A DNA stretch of 64,000 nt from Nocardioides szechwanensis (GCF_900103935.1 NZ_FNIC01000010.1:1-64000), one strand, 5' to 3'. Shown: positions 18,390 through 26,762, counted from the stretch's first letter. Program-made: numbers and translations. Notes: generated by a model from the sequence alone, not told the origin.

Positions 18390-20714
18390 TCAGGCGTGGA
18401 CGCTGCTCTCCTTCGCGAGCTCCTCGAGCTCGTCCTCGAGGGGCCGGGGCTGGAGGTGCGGGCGGTCCAGCTGCTCGCCCTCGACGTCGACGTTGGGCAG
18501 GATCCGGTCGAGCCAGGCGGGGAGCCACCAGGCCTTCTCGCCGAGCAGGTACATCAGCGCCGGGATCAGCGTCATCCGGACGACGAACGCGTCGAGGAAG
18601 ACGGCGACGGCGAGCGCGAAGCCCATCGACTTGATGATCGGCTCGTCGATCAGCATGAACGCGGCGAACACCGAGATCATGATGACCGCGGCCGCGGCGA
18701 CGACGCGGGCGCTGTTGCGGAAGCCGTCGACCACGGCGTGACGGGTCGACATGCCGTGCACGTGCGCCTCGCGCATCCGGGTCACCAGGAACACCTGGTA
18801 GTCCATCGCCAGCCCGAACACCAGGCCGATCAGGAAGATCGGCATGAAGCTCACGATCGGCTGGCCCTCGACCAGCCCGAACGCGCCCTCCTGGAACACC
18901 GCGACGGTGGCCCCGAGCGTGGCGAGCACCGAGAGCAGGAAGCCCAGCGTCGCGGTGAGCGGCACGAGGATCGAGCGGAAGACGACCATCAGCAGGATGA
19001 ACGCCAGCCCCACCACGATCGCGAGGTAGATCGGCAGTGCGTCGCTGAGCCGCTTGGACACGTCGGTGGTGATCGCGGTCAGGCCGGTGACGCCGAGCGT
19101 CGTACCGGTCTCCTCCTCGATCGCGTCCTGGCCGTCCCGGAAGGCGTTGAGCAGGTCCTCGGTGGCGGTCTCGTCGGCGCCGGTCGTGGGGGTGACCATG
19201 ATCTGCGCGCCGGTGCCCTCCTCGTTGCGGACGATGACCTGGGCGTTGGCGACGCCGTCCTGGCCCTCGGCCCACGCGGTCACCTGGTCGTACGCCGCGC
19301 CGCGCTCGTCCTCGGCGAGGTTGCGACCGTCGACCACCAGCAGCATCGGGGCGTCGCGGCCGGGGCCGAACGACTCGGCGATCAGGTCGGAGGCCTTGCG
19401 CTGGGTGGTGTCCGGCGACGCGGTGCTGTCGGTCGGGAACGCGAGGTGCAGGCTGCCGAGAGGTACGGCGATGGCGCCGAGGGCGATCACGGCCAGCAGT
19501 ACGACGGCCAGCGGGGCGCGGGCGATCAGCCGGGCCCAGCGGACGCCGTTGTTGAGGATCCGGTTGTCGGCCTCGCGGGTCGGGCGGTACTTGCGGACCT
19601 GCGCGCCGAACGCCTTCGACTTGGTCATGCCGAGGATGGCGGGCAGCAGGGTCAGCGCCACCAGGACCGCGATGAAGACGGTGGCGGCGGCGGCCAGACC
19701 CATGGTGCCGAGGAACGGGATCCGCACGACCAGCAGCGCCGACAGGGCGATCAGCACGGTCAGGCCGGCGAAGACGACCGCCGAGCCGGCAGTGCCGACG
19801 GCGATGCCGGTGGCCTCCTCGCGGTCGTCGGTGTGCTCGAGCTCGCTGCGGTAGCGCGCCAGGATGAACAGCGCGTAGTCGATGCCGACGGCGAGCCCGA
19901 TCATCGTGGCCAGCATCGGGGTCGTGGAGCCGATGTCGGTGAAGGCGGTCATCGCGGTGACCCCCGTGATGCCGAGGGCGACGCCGAGCATCGCGCTGAT
20001 GATCGGCAGACCGGCGGCGACCAGCGAGCCGAAGGTGAGCACGAGGACGAGCAGCGCGACTGCGATGCCGATCAGCTCGGAGGTGCCGTTGAGCTCCGAC
20101 ATCCCGACCGAGCCGGAGCCGTTGGCCTCGACCTCGAGGCCGTCGCCGCGGGCGTCGGCCATGACCTCGCCGAGGGACTCGATGGTGGCGGGCTCGACGT
20201 CGGCGACGGTCTCGACGTCGAAGTCCCACGTGATGGTGCCGACCCGGCCGTCCTCGCTGAGCGGCGACAGTGCAGCCGCGTTGGCCAGCGCGTCGGCGCG
20301 CGGCGTACCGGCGTCGGTGGAGGCCTGCACCAGCGCGTCACGCTGCTCCGCGGCGGCGGTGACCGGGTCGGCCAGCGGCGTCTCCGGCATCTGGGGCAGG
20401 GCGGAGAGCTCCTCGATCAGCGCGTCGACCTGCCCGGCGTACGCCGGGTCGTCGAGTCGGCTGCCCTCAGGCGCGGCCACGACGACCTTGACCGAGGCCT
20501 GGTCGAAGGCGTCGACGGCGTCGGGGAAGAGCTCGGCCTGGAGGTCGGCGGCCTTCTCGGACGGGATGCCGGGGATCGAGAACGAGTCGGTCATCGGCTT
20601 GCTCATCGTGGCGGCGAGGGCGCCGACGGCGACCATCGCGAGGATCCACGCGGCGATGAACAGCGGCCAGCGCCGGAAGGCGGTCTTGCCGAGGCGGTAG
20701 AGCAGGGTGGCCAT
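18390..20714 (-). CDS. MMPL-family RND transporter
   Basis: A 774-residue exporter with two sets of membrane helices and two extracytoplasmic loops: helix 1 at about 16-35, the first loop up to about 200, helices 2-6 at about 205-370, the second loop at about 415-555 and helices 8-12 at about 560-750. GIDYALFILARYRSEL and AMDYQVFLVTRMREA are the conserved GxDY motifs that carry the proton-relay aspartate and tyrosine. Family members export lipids or small drugs. A TetR gene lies 56 bases upstream in the same direction with tandem operators, so the exporter is probably induced by its substrate. Confidence 0.9.
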   Translation of the reverse strand: MATLLYRLGKTAFRRWPLFIAAWILAMVAVGALAATMSKPMTDSFSIPGIPSEKAADLQAELFPDAVDAFDQASVKVVVAAPEGSRLDDPAYAGQVDALIEELSALPQMPETPLADPVTAAAEQRDALVQASTDAGTPRADALANAAALSPLSEDGRVGTITWDFDVETVADVEPATIESLGEVMADARGDGLEVEANGSGSVGMSELNGTSELIGIAVALLVLVLTFGSLVAAGLPIISAMLGVALGITGVTAMTAFTDIGSTTPMLATMIGLAVGIDYALFILARYRSELEHTDDREEATGIAVGTAGSAVVFAGLTVLIALSALLVVRIPFLGTMGLAAAATVFIAVLVALTLLPAILGMTKSKAFGAQVRKYRPTREADNRILNNGVRWARLIARAPLAVVLLAVIALGAIAVPLGSLHLAFPTDSTASPDTTQRKASDLIAESFGPGRDAPMLLVVDGRNLAEDERGAAYDQVTAWAEGQDGVANAQVIVRNEEGTGAQIMVTPTTGADETATEDLLNAFRDGQDAIEEETGTTLGVTGLTAITTDVSKRLSDALPIYLAIVVGLAFILLMVVFRSILVPLTATLGFLLSVLATLGATVAVFQEGAFGLVEGQPIVSFMPIFLIGLVFGLAMDYQVFLVTRMREAHVHGMSTRHAVVDGFRNSARVVAAAAVIMISVFAAFMLIDEPIIKSMGFALAVAVFLDAFVVRMTLIPALMYLLGEKAWWLPAWLDRILPNVDVEGEQLDRPHLQPRPLEDELEELAKESSVHA

Positions 20715-20770
20715 GAGGGTCTCCAGGTCGGGTGGGGAATCGCGTGGGAGGGAGCGGGGAGGAGCAGGAG

Positions 20771-21358
20771 TCAGGCGAGCAGCTCGCGCGCGGTGCGCAG
20801 GCTGTCGGTGAAGATGTCGGCCAGGGGCCGGTCGGGCTCCTCGCCGTTCACGGGGATGCAGCCGTCGAAGATCGCGACGAGGAGACGGATCAGCAGCCGG
20901 GCGCGGGCCTCGCCGAACTCCGCGCCCTCGCGAGCGAGGATCACGTCGACGAACTCGCTGGTGAGCTCCTGGAACCGCTGGTGCGCGGCCATGATCAGCC
21001 GGGGGGTCGTGGTGACCACCCGGTGGCCGAGCGCCATCTCCTCGTGCGTGAGCGTCTTGGAGCTCAGCAGTACCGCGGCCAGCTCGCCGAGGTCGTCGAC
21101 CAGGTGGCCGTGCGGCCCTCCGGCGTGGAACGTGGCGAGCACGGACGGGGGCAGGTCGGGCGGGTTCCCGAGCACGGCGTCGACCTTGCTCGGGAAGTAG
21201 TTGAACAGCGTCCGCCGGGAGACGTCAGCGGCCTCGGCGAGCTCGTCCATGGTGAAGCCGTCGAGACCGCGCTCGTCGGTGAGCCGCTGCGCGCAGACGG
21301 TGATCCGGTGCTCGGTCTCCTGCCGGCGCCGCTCACGGGTCGTTGCACTTTCGGTCAT
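20771..21358 (-). CDS. TetR-family repressor of the MMPL exporter
   Basis: A 195-residue regulator with an N-terminal helix-turn-helix (TMDELAEAADVSRRTLFNYFPSK, about 35-57) and a variable ligand-binding C-terminal domain. The start is either ATG 21358 or ATG 21367; no clear Shine-Dalgarno sequence decides between them. Two matching 23-base operators cover the start region, so it most likely represses its own transcript, which runs on into MMPL 56 bases downstream. The C-terminal region resembles the TetR_C group found with MMPL and ABC exporters. Confidence 0.88.
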   Translation of the reverse strand: MTESATTRERRRQETEHRITVCAQRLTDERGLDGFTMDELAEAADVSRRTLFNYFPSKVDAVLGNPPDLPPSVLATFHAGGPHGHLVDDLGELAAVLLSSKTLTHEEMALGHRVVTTTPRLIMAAHQRFQELTSEFVDVILAREGAEFGEARARLLIRLLVAIFDGCIPVNGEEPDRPLADIFTDSLRTARELLA

Positions 21359-21393
21359 GGAGTGCATTCTTGCACTTATCTCAGCAAAGTGCA
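21344..21393. promoter_or_regulatory. Tandem TetR operators upstream of tetR-mmpL
   Basis: TGCACT-N11-AGTGCA occurs twice with identical geometry: 21344-21366 and 21371-21393, 27 bases apart (a little over two and a half DNA turns). The second copy extends to TGCACTT/AAGTGCA. The inner half-sites also form AGTGCA-TTCT-TGCACT. The sites cover the predicted start codon and leader of the tetR gene, in an AT-rich patch. This arrangement is expected for autoregulation by the adjacent TetR protein. Confidence 0.75.
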
Positions 21394-21489
21394 TAAATGT
21401 GTCGCCCGTCACGCTGCTCTCGGGGAGTGCCCGAGAGCCGGCGGCGAGGGGACTTGCCTGCGAGCGACGTGCGGGTTCAGGGTGGCGAG

Positions 21490-22872
21490 GTGTCCCGCCA
21501 CGCAGCCACCTCCTCGTCGTACTCGATCACTATGCGCCTCTACACCGCGCCCGACCACGGGGTCGTCGGCGCCGTCGCGACCTCCATTGCGCAGGCGGGC
21601 GGCATCGTCACGGCCATCGACGTCGCCGACTCCTCCAGCGACCGGCTGGTCGTCGACGTCACCTGCTCGGCGGGCGACGCCGAGCACGCCGAGGAGCTGG
21701 CCGCGAAGGTCGAGGCGCTCGAAGGCGTCGAGATCCACAAGGTCAGCGACCGCACCTTCCTGCTGCACCTCGGCGGGAAGATCGAGGTGCACAGCAAGGT
21801 GCCGCTCAAGAACCGCGACGACCTGTCGATGGCCTACACACCGGGCGTGGGCCGGGTGAGCACCGCCATCGCCGAGCACCCCGAGGACGTCTGGCGGCTG
21901 ACCTCCAAGGGCAACACCGTCGCCGTGGTGACCGACGGCTCCGCGGTCCTCGGCCTGGGCAACATCGGCCCGGGCGCGGCGCTACCCGTGATGGAGGGGA
22001 AGGCGGTGCTGTTCAAGCGGTTCGCCGACATCGACGCCTGGCCGATCTGCCTGGCGACGCAGGACACCGACGAGATCGTGCGCGCGGTCGAGATGATCGC
22101 GCCGGGCTTCGGGGGCATCAACCTCGAGGACATCGCCGCGCCGCGCTGCTTCGAGATCGAGCGGCGGCTGCGCGAGAGCCTGGACATCCCGGTCTTCCAC
22201 GACGACCAGCACGGTACGGCGATCGTCGTGCTCGCCGCGCTCACCAACGCGCTGCGCGTGGTCCGCAAGGACCTCGCCGACACCCGCATCGTGGTGGCCG
22301 GGTCGGGCGCCGCCGGCACCGCGATCGTCACCCTGCTGCTGGCCGCCGGGTGCGCCGATGTCATCGTCTGGGACCGGCTGGGCTGCCTGACCTCCGACCG
22401 CGAGGGCCTGGCGGGCCCCAAGCTGGAGCTCGCCGCGCTGACCAACCCCCGCGATGTCCACGGCGACCTGCACGCGGGTCTCGTCGGCGCCGACGTGTTC
22501 ATCGGCGTCAGTGGCCCGGGGCTCATGCAGGCCGAGTGGATCACCGACATGGCCGCCGACGCCGTGGTGTTCGCGCTGGCCAACCCGGTGCCCGAGGTCG
22601 ACCCGGCGGAGGCCGACAAGTACGCCGCCGTCGTGGCCAGCGGCCGCTCGGACTACCCCAACCAGATCAACAACGTGCTGGCGTTCCCCGGCGTGTTCCG
22701 GGGGCTGCTCGACGCCCGCGCGACCGAGATCACCGTCGACATGCTGCTGCGCGCGGCGGCCGCGATCGCGCACGCGGTCGGCGACGACGAGCTCAACTCC
22801 AGCTTCATCATCCCGAGCGTCTTCCATCCCGACGTGCCCCGGGCGGTGGCCGCGGCGATCAGCGGTAGCTGA
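21490..22872 (+). CDS. NAD-type malic enzyme with N-terminal ACT domain
   Basis: A 460-residue oxidative decarboxylase converting malate to pyruvate and CO2. Residues about 14-85 form an ACT-like regulatory domain (VVGAVATSIAQAGGIVTAIDV...). The malic N-terminal domain includes DDLSMAYTPGVGRV and the catalytic lysine region VLGLGNIGPGAALPVMEGK. The NAD-binding domain includes DDQHGTAIV and the Rossmann segment VVAGSGAAGTAIVTLLLAAG. The GTG at 21490 is chosen because actinobacterial homologues begin with VSYS/VSRH-type leaders and AGGGTGG precedes it. The ACT domain suggests amino-acid feedback. The last 14 bases overlap the convergent gene. Confidence 0.9.
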   Translation: MSRHAATSSSYSITMRLYTAPDHGVVGAVATSIAQAGGIVTAIDVADSSSDRLVVDVTCSAGDAEHAEELAAKVEALEGVEIHKVSDRTFLLHLGGKIEVHSKVPLKNRDDLSMAYTPGVGRVSTAIAEHPEDVWRLTSKGNTVAVVTDGSAVLGLGNIGPGAALPVMEGKAVLFKRFADIDAWPICLATQDTDEIVRAVEMIAPGFGGINLEDIAAPRCFEIERRLRESLDIPVFHDDQHGTAIVVLAALTNALRVVRKDLADTRIVVAGSGAAGTAIVTLLLAAGCADVIVWDRLGCLTSDREGLAGPKLELAALTNPRDVHGDLHAGLVGADVFIGVSGPGLMQAEWITDMAADAVVFALANPVPEVDPAEADKYAAVVASGRSDYPNQINNVLAFPGVFRGLLDARATEITVDMLLRAAAAIAHAVGDDELNSSFIIPSVFHPDVPRAVAAAISGS

Positions 22873-23470
22873 GCGCCGACGGGGCGCGGAACTTCACGAT
22901 GGTCGCCAGCGCGTCCTCGCGCAGCACCTCGTCCTCGGCGCGCACCTCCACGGCGTACGGGTGCTCGGCGTAGACCGAGATGAGCACGTAGCCGTCCTCG
23001 AAGGGCCGGCGCCACTCGTAGCGCAGCGGGTTCCCGTCGTCCGACTTCACGGTCGTGCGCTTGACGCCGGCGTAGCTCCGCTCGAGGTAGGTGAGACTCT
23101 CCTCGATCTCCGTGAGCTCGCTGTAGGTGATCAGCACCGGCGAGCCGGCGATCTCGACGTCGCAGGCCCACATCGTCGGTCCCTGGAACTCCGGGTGCTC
23201 GTCCAGCACGTTGCGGCAGCCCTCGTCGCTGGGGCGGAAGGACGGGAACACCCAGCGCAGGCCGCGTACGCCGGTCGGCTGGCCGCAGGCGTCCGGGTCT
23301 GTCCGCTGCTCGCCGTCCCAGCAGCTCACCGACACCGGGTCCGGGCCCTTGGCCGGGATCTCCGCGAAGAGCAGGCTGGCACCGACGGCGCCGGCGGCCA
23401 CGAGTCCGGCGAGCAGGACGAGCACGACCAGCGTCGTACGCCCCGTGTGCCACCGGGTCCTCTCGGCCAT
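22859..23470 (-). CDS. Single-span membrane protein of unknown function
   Basis: A 203-residue protein beginning MAERTRW, with one membrane helix (about 12-36) and an extracytoplasmic domain with five cysteines (about 50-115: C-W-D-G, D-A-C-G, G-C-R, A-C-D), enough for two disulfides. I do not recognise the family. It converges with the malic enzyme gene (14-base overlap) and diverges from the PadR gene. The start is the ATG at 23470; an upstream in-frame extension to 23626 would run into the PadR gene on the other strand and is rejected. Confidence 0.7.
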   Translation of the reverse strand: MAERTRWHTGRTTLVVLVLLAGLVAAGAVGASLLFAEIPAKGPDPVSVSCWDGEQRTDPDACGQPTGVRGLRWVFPSFRPSDEGCRNVLDEHPEFQGPTMWACDVEIAGSPVLITYSELTEIEESLTYLERSYAGVKRTTVKSDDGNPLRYEWRRPFEDGYVLISVYAEHPYAVEVRAEDEVLREDALATIVKFRAPSALSYR

Positions 23471-23551
23471 CTCGTTCCCCCGTCCGTGCCGCGCGGTACT
23501 GCACCCGCGCCATTGTGGCGGGAGCCGGGTCTGGGCGCGAGGGTTCGCTCC

Positions 23552-23557
23552 TACACT
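23552..23557 (+). promoter_or_regulatory. -10 element (TACACT) of the PadR gene, probable leaderless promoter
   Basis: TACACT fits TANNNT and ends seven bases before the ATG at 23565, the same geometry as the other leaderless candidates in the window. Confidence 0.5.
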
Positions 23558-23564
23558 CACGGTC

Positions 23565-24209
23565 ATGAGCGCCCACGAGACCCGGCTGCTGCTGCTGGGC
23601 GCGGTCGCGCTGTTCGAGCCGATCAACGGCTACCAGATCCGCCGCGAGCTGGTCTCGTGGGAGGTCGACAAGTGGGCCCACGTCAACCCGGGCTCGATCT
23701 ACCACGGCCTGTCCCGGCTCACTGAGCAGGGACATCTGGTGCGCCACGAGCTGCGTGACGGCACCCGCGACGTGGCGGTCTACGAGCTCACCGACCAGGG
23801 CCGCGACGAGCTGGCGACCCTGCTCCGCGCGTCGCTCGAGACCGTCGACCCCTACGACACGGTGGCCTTCCACGCGGCGTTCAGCATGCTGCCGTTGCTG
23901 GCTCGCGACGAGGTGCTGGCGTCCCTCGGCGTCCGGCGGGCGGGGCTCGAGGCGACGATCGCGCGGTTCCCCGAGGCAGAGCACGCGAAGGGCGAGTGGG
24001 GTCCGCCGCACGCGCTGCGGGCGGCGCAGCTGTGGCGCGACACGGCGGTCGCCGAGCTCGCGTGGCTCGAGCGCACGCTGCGCGACATCGAGGACGGGAC
24101 CCTGAAGTTCGAGCGCCAGGAGGACTGGGGCTGGGAGCCGCCACCCGACGACCCCGGGTGGCAGATGGAGCTCGACCGCACGAAGTACCGCGCCTTGCTG
24201 GGCCGCTGA
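23565..24209 (+). CDS. PadR-family transcriptional regulator
   Basis: A 214-residue regulator. The winged helix (about 1-85) has the PadR pattern LLLGAVALFEPINGYQIRRELV ... VNPGSIYHGLSRLTEQGHL, followed by RDGTRDVAVYELTDQGRDEL. The C-terminal part (about 100-214) is alpha-helical (PadR_C/Vir_act type) and ends with a tryptophan-rich tail (EDWGWEPPPDDPGW). PadR proteins typically repress nearby exporters; the ABC exporter 0.6 kb downstream, with its 11-base inverted repeat, is the natural candidate target. No GTTCAA-like sequence is evident at its own promoter. Confidence 0.9.
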   Translation: MSAHETRLLLLGAVALFEPINGYQIRRELVSWEVDKWAHVNPGSIYHGLSRLTEQGHLVRHELRDGTRDVAVYELTDQGRDELATLLRASLETVDPYDTVAFHAAFSMLPLLARDEVLASLGVRRAGLEATIARFPEAEHAKGEWGPPHALRAAQLWRDTAVAELAWLERTLRDIEDGTLKFERQEDWGWEPPPDDPGWQMELDRTKYRALLGR

Positions 24210-24283
24210 CCAAAGTAAAATCTGTCGGCGCGCCCAAGTCCGTACACCTTCCGCGGTGATATATGCGCATTTGTCGACGCACA

Positions 24284-24670
24284 ATGGAAGACATGTCGTA
24301 TGGAGTCCTGGTCTCGAAGACCGGCCACCTCATGGTGGAGACCACGGGCGCGGGCGGCGACAGTGACACCGACGCGGCACTGGACCGGTTCCAGCTGCTG
24401 TGGGGCGGGGCCTCGGTCCCGGGTCGGCTGACCCTCACCAAGCTCCACCTCAACTACATCCCCAACCGCGCGGGGCGCGGCATGGCGATGCTCAACCTCA
24501 ACCTTCGTGACATCACCGAGGTCGAGATCGGGGGCGGTCGCGTCTCCAAGGTGGTCGGGCTCCGCACGCCGCGGCACGTCGTACGCATCCGCTGCCTGGG
24601 CGCACCCGCGCTCGCGACCGAGGTCGCCGAGCTGGTCGCTGACCTCAAGCGCCACCACCGGCGCGTCTGA
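24284..24670 (+). CDS. Small GRAM/PH-like domain protein
   Basis: A roughly 128-residue protein dominated by beta strands (PGRLTLTKLHLNYIPNR ... GMAMLNLNLRDITEVEIGGGR ... HVVRIRCLGAPALATEV) and a C-terminal helix. The order, strand with 'L-T-L-T', a W/Y-rich turn and 'L-x-D-I-T-E-V', is what GRAM/bacterial PH domains show, but I am inferring the fold by eye. Start could be ATG 24263, 24284 or 24293; no promoter or ribosome site decides. Upstream is an AT-rich patch (about 24210-24275) that probably holds its promoter. It may act with the ABC exporter downstream, but nothing proves this. Confidence 0.6.
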   Translation: MEDMSYGVLVSKTGHLMVETTGAGGDSDTDAALDRFQLLWGGASVPGRLTLTKLHLNYIPNRAGRGMAMLNLNLRDITEVEIGGGRVSKVVGLRTPRHVVRIRCLGAPALATEVAELVADLKRHHRRV

Positions 24671-24771
24671 ACCTCGCTCCGCAGGGGGCGCAGCCCGCCG
24701 GCCCGGCACCGATGAGAATGCCGCGGTCGGCGGGTCTGTCGCTGTGCCCGGAGGCCGGGCTTGACGAGTGA

Positions 24772-24811
24772 CTGTTCAATCTTGAACGACTTGCTGGTCG
24801 AGATTGAACAG
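24772..24811. promoter_or_regulatory. Operator candidate upstream of the ABC exporter
   Basis: CTGTTCAATCT (24772-24782) and AGATTGAACAG (24801-24811) are perfect 11-base inverted repeats around an 18-base spacer. The left arm extends into a 14-base palindrome of its own, GTTCAATCTTGAAC (24774-24787). The block ends directly at the ribosome-binding site GAAGGGAG (24811-24818) of the ATPase gene, where a bound repressor would block transcription or initiation. The PadR gene 0.6 kb upstream is the nearest candidate regulator; a TetR protein elsewhere is possible. Confidence 0.65.
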
Positions 24812-24823
24812 AAGGGAGCCCAC

Positions 24824-25860
24824 ATGATCGAGGCACGGGGACTCGTGCAGACCTTCCACACCGGTCAGGGGAAGAAGAAGCGTCCGGTGCACGCCGTCGC
24901 GGGGGTCGACCTCGACGTCGCCGAGGGCGAGGTGGTCGGCTTCCTCGGCCCCAACGGCGCCGGCAAGACGACGACCCTGCGGATGCTGGTGACGCTGCTG
25001 CGCCCGACCGCGGGCACCGCCCGGGTCGCGGGGTACGACGTCGTACGCGAGGCGACGCAGGTGCGCCGCAGCATCGGCTACGTCTCCCAGACCGGCGGCG
25101 TGTTCAGCAGCGCCCGCGCCGGCGAGGAGGTGATGGACCACGGGATGCTCTCTACGGCCTCTCGCGCTCCCACGTGGAGAAGCGCGGCCGGGAGCTCTTC
25201 GAGCAACTCCAGCTCGACGGGCTCTGGGAGCGGATGCCCAAGAACATGTCGGGTGGGCAGAAGCGCCGCCTCGACATCGTCGCCGGGCTGATCCACGACC
25301 CGACCCTGGTTTTCCTCGACGAGCCGACCACGGGGCTGGACCCGCAGGCGCGGGCCAACCTGTGGGAGCACATCGCCAAGCTTCGCTCGGAGCGCGGCGC
25401 GACGGTCTTCCTGACCACCCACTACCTCGACGAGGCCGACACCCTCAGCGACCGGATCGTGATCATCGACCAGGGCCGGATCGTGGCCAGCGACACCGCC
25501 GACAACCTCAAGGCGCAGGTGTCCGGTGACCTGGTCGACCTGGAGGTGGCTGCTGACGAGCAGGTGGCCGTGGCCCGCGACAAGCTCGCGAGCATCGCCA
25601 CCCACGTGGAGGTCGAGGGCCACCACGTGCGCGGCCGGGTCCAGCGGGCGGGGCGGATGATCCCCGCGCTGCTGCGCGACCTGGAGTCCGCCGCCGTCGC
25701 CCTCGAGTCGATCGAGGTCGCCCGACCGACCCTGGACGACGTCTTCCTCACCCTCACCGGTCGGTCCCTGCGTGACGCCGAGGCGGCCGCCGACTCCGGC
25801 GACGCGGGCGGTGCCAGCGGTGTCAGCGACGAACCCGAGCTCGAAGGAGCCACCCAGTGA
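24824..25860 (+). pseudogene. Daunorubicin-type ABC transporter ATPase, split by a frameshift
   Basis: The first part (from ATG 24824, with GAAGGGAG upstream) encodes a DrrA-type ATPase with Walker A GPNGAGKTT (residues 42-50) and Q-loop SQTGG. At about 25148-25153 the sequence carries CTCTCT; after it the frame is wrong and a stop comes at 25291. The rest of the protein (LYGLSRSHVEKRG..., signature NMSGGQKRR, Walker B LVFLDEP, H-loop LTTHYLDEAD) continues from about 25150 in the other frame to the TGA at 25860. Removing two bases (one CT) would restore a 345-residue ATPase. The partner permease downstream is intact, so this could be a recent mutation, a sequencing error or reversible slippage. 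Confidence 0.85.
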
Positions 25861-26621
25861 ACAGCTTCGTGCGCGACTCCCTGATCGTCTTCCGCCGCCA
25901 GCTCCGGATGAACCTGCGCAACCCGGCCTGGGTGCTGATCGGCGTCATGCAGCCGGTGCTCTACCTGTTGCTGTTCGGCCCGCTGCTCAAGCCCGTCGTA
26001 CGCACCTTCCCGGGCTTCGACGGCAACGAGTTCACGTTCCTGGTGCCCGGGCTGCTGGTGCAGCTCGGCCTGTTCGGCGCGTTCTTCGCCGGCTTCGGCC
26101 TGATCGCCGAGTGGCGCGAGGGCGTGGTCGAGGCCGAGCGGGTCACCCCCGCCAGCCGTACCGCGCTGCTCTGCGGGCGGCTGCTGCGCGACCTCGCCCA
26201 ACTGCTGGTGCAGGCCCTGATCCTGGTCGCGCTCGGCTACGTCATGGGCATGCGCGGCTCGGCCGGCGGCATCGCGGTCGGCATCGTGCTGACTCTCCTG
26301 ATCGGCGGCGCCTGCGCGGCGGCGTCCAACGCGCTCGCGCTCACGACCAAGTCCGAGGACGTGATGGCACCGCTGATCAACATGATCATGATGCCGGTGC
26401 TGCTGCTCAGCGGGATCCTGCTGCCGATGACCCTCGGCCCCGCCTGGCTGCAGACCACCAGCGACTTCATGCCGTTCCGCTGGATCGTCGACGGGGTCCG
26501 CGACGCATTCACCGGCGACCTCGGCACCAGCGGCGTCCTCTGGGGCACCACCTGGGCGGCCGTCCTCTTCGCCGTCGCACTCTGGTGGGGCACCGCGGTC
26601 TTCCGTCGCGACGACGCCTGA
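25857..26621 (+). CDS. ABC-2 type exporter permease (daunorubicin/multidrug type)
   Basis: A 254-residue membrane protein with six predicted helices and the ABC-2 pattern (MNSFVRDSLIVFRRQLRMNL N-terminal amphipathic helix; ...LLLSGILLPMTLGPAWLQ...; C-terminal TTWAAVLFAVALWWGTAVF). It would pair with the DrrA-type ATPase just upstream; GTGA overlap shows they were co-translated. The permease is intact while the ATPase is frameshifted, so the exporter as a whole may be inactive unless the frame is restored. Two hairpins follow at 26634-26690. Confidence 0.88.
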   Translation: MNSFVRDSLIVFRRQLRMNLRNPAWVLIGVMQPVLYLLLFGPLLKPVVRTFPGFDGNEFTFLVPGLLVQLGLFGAFFAGFGLIAEWREGVVEAERVTPASRTALLCGRLLRDLAQLLVQALILVALGYVMGMRGSAGGIAVGIVLTLLIGGACAAASNALALTTKSEDVMAPLINMIMMPVLLLSGILLPMTLGPAWLQTTSDFMPFRWIVDGVRDAFTGDLGTSGVLWGTTWAAVLFAVALWWGTAVFRRDDA

Positions 26622-26633
26622 GGGTGGCGGGAT

Positions 26634-26649
26634 CCCCGGCTGACCGGGG
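26634..26649 (+). terminator. Hairpin after the ABC permease
   Basis: CCCCGG and CCGGGG form a perfect six-pair stem with a CTGA loop, 13 bases after the permease stop. There is no uridine tract, so termination would be weak or Rho-dependent. Confidence 0.5.
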
Positions 26650-26654
26650 AACCC

Positions 26655-26690
26655 GTCACTTAGCGGGGGTTGCAACACCCACTAAGTGAC
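26655..26690. repeat. 36-base near-perfect palindrome
   Basis: GTCACTTAG at 26655-26663 pairs with CTAAGTGAC at 26682-26690, and the inner GGG/CCC and GTTGCAAC parts also pair; only two of eighteen pairs (an A-C and a G-A position) are mismatched. It lies 34 bases after the permease and just before the disrupted lipoprotein gene. It could terminate transcription, but the length and the near-perfect symmetry are also typical of a repeated extragenic palindrome. Confidence 0.75.
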
Positions 26691-26762
26691 CGACTCGCCC
26701 GCGAAGCACCCGGCCCGGCCCGTACGCGGAACCGCTCTCCCTTCGTGGCCGTCCCAGGACGC

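Noticed and set aside
17113..20229. A 1038-codon minus-strand open frame spanning the methyltransferase and MMPL genes
   Set aside because: It is the second frame of the same strand; its translation is Arg/Pro/Gly-rich and lacks any motif, while the methyltransferase and MMPL frames are complete.
18204..21200. A 998-codon open frame on the + strand opposite the MMPL exporter
   Set aside because: High-GC coding DNA often leaves long open frames on the opposite strand. This one gives a protein full of low-complexity D, R, E and G runs, has no ribosome site and lies entirely against a gene with clear MMPL motifs. Similar antisense frames at 6293-7846, 44596-46794 and 49700-51241 were rejected for the same reason.
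25140..25180. A programmed ribosomal frameshift in the ABC ATPase
   Set aside because: The site CTCTCT is not a known slippery heptamer, no downstream pseudoknot is obvious, and homologous ATPases are normally encoded in one frame. A mutation or sequencing error explains it more simply.
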